Shown here in pieces: positions 1-10,245 of a DNA stretch of 64,000 nucleotides; the stretch's first letter is position 1; every line of letters begins with the position of its first letter. Source of the DNA: Simmondsia chinensis (Eukaryota > Streptophyta > Magnoliopsida > Caryophyllales > Simmondsiaceae). The notes under the pieces were generated by a model. That model worked only from the letters and a program-made list of their open reading frames with translations. It made no database searches and had not been told where the DNA came from. The stretch spans positions 21,747,212 through 21,811,211 of the forward strand of contig JAGTTD010000016.1 in the NCBI GenBank assembly GCA_018398585.1. The letters are read 5' to 3'. Made by a program: the position numbers and the translations under genes.

Positions 1-2
1 AC

Positions 3-2049
3 TTTTCACAACAACAAGATTATCATGAGTCAGGTGGTGGTGGGGTTGGAGACTCACAAACTGATGAGGAACCCACGCCCACCACCGAAGCCCAGCCTGA
101 AACTAGTACTAGTGCTAGTAGGCGTACTACTAGCGGGGTATAGAAGCACTTTACCCTTAATAAGATAACTAATAAAGCAACTTGTAAATTATGTGACCCA
201 GCTAAAGATTTTAGTCATCAACCTGGCAGTGGGACAGGCACATTAAACAAACATATACTTAGGTGCCACCCCGAGTAATACCCAAAAAAGAGCCAACAAT
301 GTCTAGTACAACAAGTGACCGGTGCACTTGCTAATTTTAGGTTCTCTCAAGAGAGCAACCAAAAGGGGCTAGCTAAATATATAATTTCGAGTGAAAGACC
401 TTTTAATACCCCTGAGACCCAAATTTCATCAACTACCTCCAACGAAATGTGAACCCCGCCATTGTGAGGATTCCTCGGAACACCGTAAAGCGGGACGCTT
501 TTACGTTGTACCACGGGATGAAAGCTAGGGTTTTCACACATTTTGCGACAAACACGAGCATGTTCTCGTCGACGTCGGACATATGGATGTCGAAACCCGG
601 CCAACCTTATATGTGCATAATGGCACACTGGACCGATGAATCCTTCATCATCCAAAAGAGGATAATTCATTTTGGACTTTTACATTGCCCCCACAATGTC
701 GAGGTAATTACGGGTGCGATTATGTCGGCAGTCCGCCACCGGGGCATAGAGCGACGTATCTTCAGTATTACGTTCGACAATGCTACCAATTACACTGTAG
801 CCGTTACACATTTAATTAGGCAAATGAGACCCATGTTAGGTGGGAAGTGTTTCCATATTCGTTGCATTTTTCACATTTTGCATTTAATGGTAATGGATGG
901 TTTAGATCTTATAAAAGTATCCCTTACCACCTTAAGATCCGTAATAATATCTATTAAATCATCCGACACTAGAAAAAGATGATTTAGAAATTTATGTAGA
1001 TTGCATAATATAGAATATAAACAATTCAAATTAGACTCCCAAACTAGGTGGTCATCTATGGTAGAAATGTTAGAGCGCATTCTACCATACAAAGACATTC
1101 GGATGGAATTCGCCCAAGAAAATCGCACAGAATGGAGCGATTACAACCTGGCCGGTATAAATTGGGAGACAATAGATCAAATTTGTAACTTTTTTAGCAT
1201 GTTTAAAGAGGCAATGACATTTTTTTCGGGTTGCTACTATCCGACCATGCCTCAAGCAATATCAAGATTGCTTGATATTGTCAATTGGATGGTGGGTAAT
1301 GAATCCAACCCCATTTTGTTCGAATCGATTAAGGCAATAAAAGAAAAGTTTGCCAAACATTATTCTGAACTACCTCTTACATACTGCTTGGCAACTATTT
1401 TAGACCCTCGTGTAAACGCGGGGGTTTTAACTTGTTTTGCCAACATTTTTTCAAATATTTGCATCCTAGCCTTAATATCGACACTTTCATTGCCGATGTC
1501 GATAACGACTTGCATCATTTATTTTCTCAATATTCCCGCCAATTAGCGTCCAATAATCCTAGTACTGCTGCAGTAGGATCTTCCACATCTAGTGGAAGTA
1601 GTTCACACATGTCATATTCGTGGAAGCTATTGGAGCAATTTACGCCCACAGTAGCCCCCACGTCATGTGACGAGCTAGATTATTATTTGCGGACACAAAT
1701 GGTCCATATTTTCGGGCCGCCAGCCAACCCGCATTTTGGCCATTTACAATGGTGGAACACAAACCAAGCCCAGTATCCCCTGCTTTCCACCATGGCACGT
1801 GATATACTAAGTTGTCCAGTGTCTTCAGTAGCATCGGAGTGTGCTTTCAGTCTTGGTGGCAGGTTGCTTGGAACGAAGAGGGCGAAGCTATCGCCGTCAA
1901 GCTTGGAGATGTCCGTGTGCTTGAAGGATTGGCTGCTAGCAAAGGCCAGAGATCAACAGAGAATGAAGCTGGATTCATCGAGCGATGAAGAAGACCATCG
2001 CACAACTGATACGTCAAATGATGGCGTAGAAACCCCCCTAGGCGACTGA
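3..2049 (+). pseudogene. hAT transposase (RICESLEEPER-like), broken
   Basis: Cut-and-paste transposase of the plant BED-zinc-finger hAT type, no longer translatable. Reading in frame 3 from base 3, a Gly/Thr/Ser-rich N-terminus leads to a BED finger: the usual Trp is a TAG at 141-143, followed by CKLC (183-194) and the two His codons at 252 and 267. The body then continues in frame 2 (449-982, and 1001-1546 after an in-frame TGA at 980-982), including the QTRWSSM motif. A further shift near 1432-1500 leads to the C-terminal hAT dimerisation domain in frame 1 (about 1660-1940), with LQWWNTN, YPLLSTMARDIL and SVASECAFSLGGR motifs, then an acidic Ser/Asp-rich tail ending at 2049. At least two frameshifts and three nonsense codons are visible. 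The N-terminus may begin outside the window. Confidence 0.85.
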
Positions 2050-2436
2050 TATCAACACTTTTGTATGTCAATTATTTACTTTTAAATATTTACGTCAAAA
2101 GACGACCGCACCCCCCATATGTCAAACTTTGTATTTTTGATAAACAAATTTGTACTTTTAAATATAAGGCCCCAACTGCGTTGTATTTGTACTTGTATTT
2201 GTTACGTTATTTATTTACCATTATTTTTTTTGATAAGATATTTACCATTACTTATTGTATATTTTATTTTATTACATATATTTAGTATTATTTTTTTTTT
2301 GTACATGTATATTTAGCATTATTAGTGCTTGAAAAAAAATATATTTGTATCTCATATTATTTATCAATGAATTACAATAATTTTAGTACAAAACGACTTT
2401 GTATTATTTTAATTTTTTTTTATTTCTGTAAAAAAA
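2050..2436. other. AT-rich 3' region of the hAT element
   Basis: Noncoding, strongly AT-rich sequence between the transposase stop and the terminal repeat. It has homopolymer T and A tracts and short TATTT-type repeats. I see no gene in it; the small open frames here are composition artefacts. Confidence 0.6.
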
Positions 2437-2483
2437 GCGGGCCCAGGCCTGGCCCAGCCCGGCCCGCCCGTTGGCCACCTCTA
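2437..2483 (+). repeat. hAT right terminal/subterminal repeat
   Basis: A 47-base GC-rich block in otherwise AT-rich DNA, made of overlapping GGGCC/GGCCC units (GGGCCCAGGCCTGGCCC and similar) and ending GGCCACCTCTA. Such GGCCC-rich subterminal arrays followed by a TAGAGGTGGCC-type end are typical of plant hAT elements and probably serve as transposase binding sites. The matching left end is outside the window. Confidence 0.65.
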
Positions 2484-2844
2484 GCAGTGTGATAGCCCTT
2501 TGCCCTAGCAACTCATTCATATTTTCTATAAGCGAATCAATCGAGGATTGCAATTTTTCGTTAATCCTTGACTGTTCTTCCTTGTTCTTCGTCATTTCAT
2601 ATTGCATAGGATTGGTAGCATTGGACACGGCGTCCAATCACTTCTCCATAACAGCGAATGCTCACAGGATCAAGAAGTTTCTTCCGAAGAAGACATATCA
2701 ATAGTTGCACAAGTGTTCCTTCCCTTAGCGAACGCTCCCTTCACAAACGAGCTCTGATACCACTTGTCACAAACCTAGGGTTTGTGACGGGAAGGGAAGT
2801 GAGTTAGAGTTATATGAGAGAGAAAATTAGAAAGAATTGGAGAT

Positions 2845-2849
<5 letters not shown>
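2484..2849 (-). mobile_element. Ty3/gypsy fragment: LTR end, primer site, gag start
   Basis: Read on the minus strand, this is the end of a long terminal repeat (about 2849 to 2765, finishing TTTGTGACA), then AGTGGTATCAGAGC, which is a perfect initiator-Met tRNA primer site. A short leader follows, then the first residues of a gag-like protein (2637 down to 2484) rich in Glu/Asn/Ile with a coiled-coil look. The hAT element truncates it at 2484. The Met primer site and the Met-Gln-rich gag start resemble the gypsy element at 49256-53399, so it is probably the same broad lineage. Neither the other LTR nor pol is present. Confidence 0.65.
2751..2762 (-). other. Primer binding site (tRNA-iMet)
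   Basis: The minus strand reads TGGTATCAGAGC, an exact match to the common plant primer site complementary to initiator-Met tRNA, two bases inside the LTR end at 2765. It fixes the orientation of the flanking gypsy fragment. Confidence 0.8.

Positions 2850-2891
<42 letters not shown>
2850..2891. repeat. (AG)n microsatellite
   Basis: About 21 uninterrupted AG units. It marks the junction between the gypsy LTR fragment on the left and the truncated copia element on the right. Confidence 0.95.
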
Positions 2892-2892
<1 letters not shown>

Positions 2893-2894
<2 letters not shown>

Positions 2895-5800
2895 TAGAAG
2901 AAACTTTAACAAATGTGTTGCATGTGTCTGAAATGCGTAGGAATCTGATTTCGGGCAGTCTGTTGATTAAAGCTAGTTTGAAACTATCCTTTGACTCAAA
3001 CAAACTAGTCCTAACTAGGAATGAGGAATTTGTGGGCAAGGAATTTTGTAATGATGGCCTATTTGTTCTTGACGCGGTTTGCATGAATAATAATGTTGGT
3101 ACCTCTTCTGCTTATCTTGGTGAGTCTCTTGAATTGTGCCATGCTCGCTTAGGACACATAAATGTTGAGTCAATTAAATGACTTAAGAAAATGAATATGA
3201 TTTTTAACTTAAGTGATACTAACTTTAGTCAATGTGAAGTATGTATAGAAGCTAAATATGCTAAAAAATCCTTTAAGTCTATCGAGAGATAATCTAAACT
3301 TCTTGAACTAGTTCACAATGACTTAGGAGACTTAAAAACCGAATGAGTAAAGGTGAAAAAAGATACTATATGACCTTTGTAAATGATTACTCTAGATACT
3401 CCATGGTATACCTCCTTAGTACTAAAGATGAAGCAGAAGAAATGATTTTAAAATACAAAGCTGAAATAGAAAATCATTTAGGAAAGAAAATAAAAAGAGT
3501 TAGGTCCGATAGAGGAGGAGAATATCACCTAACTTCACTTGAAAATTTTTGTGAGGAAAATGGGATAATACATGAGTGAAGCCCTCCTTACTGTCCACAA
3601 TCTAATGGTGTCGCAGAAAAGAAAAATAGGACTTTAAAGAGTATAATGAATGCTATGCTTATTAGTTCTGGACTACCTGATAACATGTGGGGGGAGGCAA
3701 TATTGTCTACTTGTCATGTACTAAATAGAGTTCCTCATAAAAAAACTAGATAAAACCCCATACGAGATGTGGAAATATTATGCGCCTAATCTAAAATACT
3801 TGAAAGTGTGTGGTGTCGAGCCAAGATTGGATTACCTGACTTTAAACAGAGTAAAATTGGACCTAAGACTGTTGATTCTATTTTTATCGGGTATGCTCAT
3901 CATAGTACGGCTTATCTTTTTTGATCAAAGGATCTAATAACTCATATGCATGTGGTAGCATTATGGAATCTAGAGATGCTGAATTCTTTGAACATATATT
4001 TTTCTTAAAATCTAGTGATGCACAACCTACTGGTTTGCCGTCTCATATTGTAACTGTTAACCATGATAATACTAACAATATAGACACTCTTGAAATTCGA
4101 AGGAGTAAAAGTGCTAGGAAAGAAACCAATTTTGGACCTCATTTTGTTACTACTTTCTTAACAGAAGATAACTTCATAAATGAAGAAATTTTAAGTGTCT
4201 ATATGTTAAAGGAAGACCCCAAAACCTATGATGAGGATGTGAGATCGGTTGACTCGACTTTTTGGAAAGAGGCTATTAATAGCGAACTAAAATCAATCCT
4301 AAACAATCAAACATCAGAATGGTAGACCTTCCTAGAGGATGTAAACCAATAGGTTATAAGTGGGTCTTTAGAAGGAAAATGAAGGTTGATGGGACAATAG
4401 ATAAGTTTAAGGCAAGGTTAGTGGCTAAAGGTTACACCATGAAAAAAGGGGTCGACATTTTTGATACTTATTCACCTATCGCTAAAATACCCATAATTAG
4501 AACCTTGATTGCCCTTGCAACCATTCATGATTTAGTAATGCATCAAATGGATGTCAAAACTGAATTTCTTAACTGTGACCTAGACGAAGAGATTTACATA
4601 CAACAACCTAAGGGTTTTGTTGTCCCTGGTAATGAAAAGAATGTCTGTAAACTTGAAAATCTCTATACGGTCTCAAACAGGCACCTAAACAGTGGCATGA
4701 GAAATTTAATAACACGCTAGTAGCTAATAATTTCCTCGTAATCAATGGTGATTCTTGTGCGTATTCTAAGTCCGATTCAAATGGATGTGTAATAGTTTGT
4801 CTATATGTTGATGATATGTTGATATTTGGTACAAACTTAAATGTTGTCAGTGAAATAAAAAACTTTCTATGCTCTAAATTTGATATGAAAGATATGGGTG
4901 AGGCAGACGTGATTCTAGGAGTTAAAATTGCGAGAACTCCCAAAGGCATAAGCCTAAACCAGTCTCACTATGTTGAGAAAATACTTAGAAAGTTTGACAT
5001 GTTTAATACCGATCCTGTAACACCTTATGATCCCAATGTACATTTAACTAAACATAAATGTGTTGCTATGTGCCAATCTGAGTATGCCAAAATAATTGGT
5101 AGTGTTATGTTTCTAATGAACTATACTAGACCTGACATTGCGTATGCTGTAAATAGACTCAGTAGATACACACATAATCCTAATCAAGAGCATTGAAAAG
5201 CATTAAAAAGATTGCTAAAATATTTTAAAGGAACTATGGATTGGGGACTTCACTTCTGAAAGTTTCCCACTGTTTTAGAAGAATATTATGACGCCAATTG
5301 TGTGTATGATAACGATGAGATTAGTTTTGTTAGGAACAGTGTCCTGAAATTCAGATTTATTCTGGATATATTACTTTAATTAATAAATAAAATTGAAGTT
5401 CCAGTCGTTTCCTAGTTAAATTTGTATATTTGAATATTTATACTGCATGTGATTTTCTTTCAAGAGGCATTCATAAGATGGGTGTAGTCCTCAGACTATA
5501 ATTTACATGTTTGTTCTAAGTGGTTTATGAGACTAAGCCACAGATAGACTTGGAACAAATGATATGGATTATTGTTTGAAAGACTCGTAGTCGAAGACAA
5601 GTCTGGACCACTTGTATGTTAAGACTATAACGTGACACTTTAGATGGCTTGTCTTGGTCATGTGGATGGAGATCCAAAAGTGTTAGGTTAGTGTGTTTAA
5701 CGCACTGAGTTGGACCATGTGGGTTACTTATTTCTAGACTGCTATCGGAGATGAGTGATTCGCATTGTACTGTTTGAACGACGACTCTAAATCCTGAGGG

Positions 5801-7956
5801 TATTCTGGACTAGTGCATGGAGCGTTAGTTACTTTGGTGTACTATAAGTAAGGTCTAAAACGAATGACTGAAATCCCACGTACACTGGGTAGCGGGCATG
5901 AAGTGCGATAAGGATCAGGTATTCAATAGGGAATCTACAGTCTTTTATGAGATATAGATGTCCCCTTAGTTGATTTGCAAATATTTGAATGGTTCGGAAA
6001 CTTTGGCCAAAGTATTCCAAGTGTTTGACATTTAGAATTTATACTGTGAATATGTTCAAGTATAAATGAATTATTCAGTGAAGGGCGAGTCAATAACTAA
6101 TGGAGAAGCTGTGAGAAGGATAATGGTAGTAGTTATATTTATCCTTTCTCATGGACATCTCGTGGAGGGGTTGTTGTCATCAATACAGTATATTAGGGAG
6201 ATATCGAATAAATAATTTAAATCTGGAGTGCAGTGAGATTTATTTAGTGAAATTAAGTCTCATTAAATAGTAATTAAATTAATATCATGAGATGATTTAA
6301 TTTAACCCATTTGGAGCTAGATTTAAATTGTCCTCGGGGTCCCTACGGAAGCCTCAGTATTTTATTGCCATTAGAAAAATATTAAAGAATTCATGAGATG
6401 AATTATTTATCCATACGATGGGTAAATTAATTTTGCCAAACATTATTCATGAGATGAATAAAAAGTTAAAAATTATAAAATAAAATAATTTTTAAAAATT
6501 AAAATTCATAAGATGGACTTTTACATGTGTGAAACAGAGCAAAAAAAAAAAAGGGACAAAAATTCGCATAGACTCGCGATCCGTGTGAAGCATATCATGT
6601 CGCGCACTGGAAAGCTCACTGGGGAAATCCGGGTCACCACGCTAGAACCAATCACGTGCCGCCACGTGTCACTTTGACCAGAGAGAGGCGCGATTGGGCC
6701 TGTATACGAAACGACGCGTTTTCCTTGTTATTTTGAATTAAACGCTGCGTTTTGATGTTAAATTGACGAATCCTAATTCGATTTTAATTATATTTTTTCG
6801 CTCCGGAATATTTCTCTAAATAGAGGGGCTTATTCTAAGGTTTGGTATTAGAGTTAAAAATAATTCTTTAGGGTTTCTGAAATTGTTTCGGAGATTCAGT
6901 TTAATATTTTTCGAAGCCCACCCTCCGGGCAGTTCGAGGTTATTGCGTAGAAGGCTTCGGGCTCAATTTCGAAGAATATTATTGTCTTTCTGATTTTTTT
7001 TATTATTGGAGCAATACCAGATATGTTCTTCTTTATTTATTCAGTTTCGCTTTTCTATTTATTTACAGTATTTGTTATTATACCTATTTAAGTTTATGTA
7101 TTGTTATGAATGTATTAGAGTAAAAGGCTTGTAGATCTAAATTAAGAATTTAGATTTGATGATTTAAATTGTGAATTTAAGTCATTGGATTTAAAATTAG
7201 GAATTTTAAATCAACCATAAGTTTAGAGTTATGAATTCTAAACCTGTTCCGCTGCGTAATCTTTAGGGAGAATTTTTGAAATTCTTCCCAACAACCGGTA
7301 TTAGGACAAAAGGTTTATAGAGATAAACCTATTTCCGGGAACTCTCGCACGTGAGGTGTCACGAAGCGTGACTCTCCGACCGGGGGCTTAGGTAGAGAGA
7401 AGAGTCTCAGACTCTAAGTGCTCTAATAGGTGCCTATTGTTGTGACCATAGTTGAGAACTGTGAACCCAATAGTCGGCATCAGAGTTTATTTTTTCAACA
7501 AAATTTTTTATGCTTTTCCTAACAAGTTTCACTATTGGATACGTATTCACACTAGCTGGAGTAGCTATATCCTGAAAATCCTCTGAGCAATCTTGTACTG
7601 CTATGTCAACTATGGAATCTGAGTTTATTGCTTTTGAGTTGGCAGGTCATGAAGCCGAGTGGCTAAGAAGTTTATTGGAAGACATACCATTGTGGGGGCT
7701 TCCAGCTCCATCAGTGTCATTCCATTGTGACAGTCAAGCGGCAATTACTGTGGCAAAGAACAAAGTTTATAATGGCAAGAGAAGACACAATTGTCTCAGG
7801 CATAAGATCGTGAAAGATCTTTTAGACAGTGGAATGATATCACCGGTCTATGTAAAGTCTGATAAGAATCTTGTGGGCCCATTGACAAAAGGCCTTTGTC
7901 GTAAAATGATTGTAAAAACATCAAGGGGGATGGGATTAAAGTATTTACCTGAATAA
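2893..7956 (+). pseudogene. Copia CA pol polyprotein, broken
   Basis: Remnant of the integrase/reverse transcriptase/RNase H polyprotein. In order: the protease-distal segment and gag-pre-integrase motif LCHARLGHINVESIK (to 3180); the integrase core with Asp in TFVNDYSRY and in RSDRGGEY and the late Glu region PQSNGVAEKKNRTL (3343-3660); a Lys/Arg-rich linker (3921-4325); and reverse transcriptase (GYKWVFRRKMKVDGTIDKFK, HQMDVKTEFLN) with an intact YVDD box near 4804-4815. RNase H is split: it stops at DEISF (5327) and continues TIGYVFTLAG after the inserted LTR, with CDSQAAI downstream. Numerous TGA/TAG/TAA codons and frameshifts interrupt it. Gag and most of the protease are missing. Confidence 0.85.
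5328..7524 (+). mobile_element. Solo LTR of a copia element (2.2 kb)
   Basis: The sequence begins TGTTAGGAAC and ends CTTTTCCTAACA, giving 9-base inverted termini (TGTTAGGAA/TTCCTAACA). It is flanked on both sides by the 5-base duplication AGTTT (5323-5327 and 7525-7529). Removing the LTR and one AGTTT restores the RNase H reading of the host copia element exactly. It matches, along its whole length, the 5' LTR of the copia element at 58523-60728 (2,197 versus 2,206 bp), including the shared TCTCCGACCGGGGGCTTAGG block. No internal region is present, so intra-element LTR recombination is the likely origin. Confidence 0.92.
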
Positions 7957-8555
7957 ACTGTGATGTATCCGACCTGGTCTTAACAGGTTCAATGTGAGAA
8001 GTAATAGTTTCATTCAAGGAATGTACTGTGTTTTATGTTGTCCCTCCCTATGGTGTGACAGTGTGGAGACGGGTCTGTAGCCATATGTTTGGTAATGTAA
8101 GTAAGGCTTGCACTTGATGGACATTGTCTGTATGTTACCAAGGGTAAGGTTGAGCTTTAGCTCATAATGGGCTCATATCCATATGTTTGGTGGTGTGTGG
8201 TAACACACACTTGAAGGGATCCACCTATGTAGGTGAGGGAGTGTGGCCGCTCCCCATGAAGGATTTAAGACTTGCCTTCTAGAGCGCCTATGAATATCTA
8301 GGACGAGCCCATAGCCGATAAAACATGCCAAGCCACAGGAGTTGCCGAGATCTGGAGTTCGGTATGTATCCGAGTGGAAGACTATACATCCCCTTATGAG
8401 GTTCAAGTCGAAAGTCACCTTGCAAGATGTTGGTCTTAAACTTGGTTTAGACTAGGTGACGATTCAAGTCGTGAGACATCGGCGCTGAAAAACTAAACTC
8501 CCTTTGCCCAATCTATTCCTATCTTTCTCTTCCACTTGTATCCTATGTGGGGGAT
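7957..8555 (+). other. Copia CA 3' untranslated region and polypurine tract
   Basis: Noncoding stretch between the pol stop and the 3' LTR. It holds two copies of CATATG-TTTGGT-containing sequence (near 8082 and 8181). It ends with the purine tract TGTGGGGGA before the LTR start at 8556, the usual plus-strand primer arrangement of LTR retrotransposons. Confidence 0.65.
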
Positions 8556-9641
8556 TGTTGGAAAAATGATACAAGCTAAACTTAAGTGTTTTGAAAAAAA
8601 ATACATCATATTTGAAAAATAAGAAAAGTGCTCTAGTTCACATCCAACATGGAAACAATAAGGGGGTTTGGTTGAGTTTATATGGGTATATGCCCTTCAA
8701 CTCATCTGGATTAAGTCATGAGTGAGAGAATGGTGGGAGCCACACGCGCGCCGGCGGCCTGCCGCACCATGCCCGTGCGAGGGTGTGGGTGTGGGTGATC
8801 CTTTTCTCAACGGTTACATTTATTTTTTGGAAAAATTCTAGTTTACTAGCCGTTGCAGAATCGGGCGTAGTCAAAACTGAATCAGCTATTACCATTCGTT
8901 GCCCAGGCATTTTGGACTGATTAATTGCTGTAAATTAAAACAAATTAGTTGTTGAGGCATTTTGATTATTGAAGTAAATAACCATTAGCTGTTTATCACC
9001 GTCGGCCTCCCCATTTTACTAGTATAAATATGTATCCGGGCACTGTTTAAAATACAACAAAAAATCAGCTCTCTCATCTCCTTCCTCATTCCCATTTTTC
9101 CCAGTTCATACTTCTTCTTCTCTTCATAATCTTTGGGCAAAGTTCAAGGCTTTCCTACCTGACCATTAGCGAGTGCATGTTAACAGTCGGACCGTGTTAA
9201 TCCTGAAGGACGGCCGCTGATACTACTGTTTGCACAGGAGCAACGCCGAAATCGTCTTTTAGGACAGTAGTATTTCCCAAGGCACGGTATCTTCAGTATT
9301 CTAACCAATCTCTCCATTTTTTTGGTATAGTTTGGTTGCTGTGTTTAATCCGTCTTCTTGCATTTTTTTTCCAGTCTTTTTACTAAATTATATCACTGCA
9401 TACCTTACGAATTTTACAGATAATTTCACTGCAATTACATTTTAAATTTACAGCAATAGCTGGTTTATTTTTTGCAATTTTAAATATTTTTCTGCAACAT
9501 TTTTCTAGTGTATTTATTGTATTTTTCACTATATTTTCTAGCTGTATTTTTGCTGTAATATTAGCAGTATTTACACTATATTTTCTATATTTTTGATGTA
9601 TTCTTGTAACGATTGTACTGCTTTTGCTATTTATTTTAACA
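8556..9641 (+). repeat. 3' LTR of copia CA
   Basis: Starts TGTTGGAAAAATG directly after the purine tract. A TATA-like TATAAATATG at about 9021-9031 is followed by a pyrimidine-rich leader, consistent with a U3-R-U5 layout. The right end is set at TTTTAACA (9641) because the next bases align with an interior part of the MITE copy described at 9645. There is no second LTR for comparison, so the boundary is approximate. Confidence 0.6.
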
Positions 9642-9644
9642 AAC

Positions 9645-10245
9645 TTAACTCAAAGTCAGAAGTGACCCAACCTGATTGAACCGAAACTTGAGATGACTCA
9701 AATCTAAAAAACGAAAGTACTTGACTTGAATGTGATTTAAATAAGTTGAGTCGAAGTGGAAATGACCAGACCAATTTGACCCAAAACTTAATATGGCCTA
9801 TGTGTCGAAATTGAAATGAGACAACCTATGTGTCCCAAAATTAAGATGACTTGGGCTTGAAATAACCTAAATTAACAAAAACCAGATCCATTCTAGCCTG
9901 AATCCTAAAAAGACCTAATTCAATTAACTGAAAATTTTGAGATAACTTGAACACTAAATAATTTGACGCAATACTCTACCCGTTACTCGAAACTCGAACT
10001 CATAGTGAATCGCTCTAACCATAATAACTCGAACACAATGTGAGCTGCTCTTACTAAAATCGACTATAATTGATTTAAAACTCGAAATACTTGAACTCCA
10101 TTGACCGAAAACCATGATGACTCAAATCATTGTAGAATTATAATTCCGACTTTCAATTTCCCTGATGAACTAAACAATGGAATTATAATTCCATCAAAAT
10201 TTCAATTCCACTAGACCAATTCCAATTCTATGTGCCAAATAAAGC
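9645..10245 (+). mobile_element. MITE family A, copy 1 (5'-truncated)
   Basis: Noncoding element homologous over its length to 57230-57890, and more distantly to 32434-33315. It carries the same unusual internal text: many ACTCGAAA-, TGACCC- and AACTCAAA-type words. It ends AATTCTATGTGCCAAATAAAGC, whose reverse complement GCTTTATTTGGCA corresponds to the GCTCTGTTTGGCA terminus of copy 3. The left third is missing where the copia LTR abuts it. Confidence 0.7.

Larger units (their letters stand above)
1..2483 (+). mobile_element. hAT-superfamily DNA transposon, right part
   Basis: Class II element cut off by the left window edge. It holds a degenerate hAT transposase (BED finger through C-terminal dimerisation domain), an AT-rich 3' tail, and a GC-rich right end that finishes in GGCCACCTCTA at 2483. 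Read on the other strand this is TAGAGGTGGCC, a hAT-type terminus. The 8 bases after it (GCAGTGTG, 2484-2491) would be the right target duplication; the left copy lies outside the window. The element interrupts the gag start of a minus-strand gypsy fragment that resumes at 2484. Superfamily is secure; the exact terminus is inferred. Confidence 0.85.
2893..9641 (+). mobile_element. Ty1/copia element CA, 5'-truncated, split by a solo LTR
   Basis: Decayed copia retrotransposon. No 5' LTR, primer site or gag remains; sequence starts just before the gag-pre-integrase region. Pol runs 2893-5327, is interrupted by the solo LTR at 5328-7524, and resumes inside RNase H at 7530. After the stop at 7956 come a 3' untranslated region, a purine tract (TGTGGGGGA, 8546-8554) and an LTR beginning TGTTGGAAAA at 8556. 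The LTR's right end is placed at 9641 (TTTTAACA), where homology to a MITE family begins; that end is inferred. Confidence 0.8.

Noticed and set aside
2837..3181. Independent gene starting in the AG repeat
   Set aside because: The Arg-Glu repeat is the translated microsatellite; the rest is the copia pre-integrase segment.
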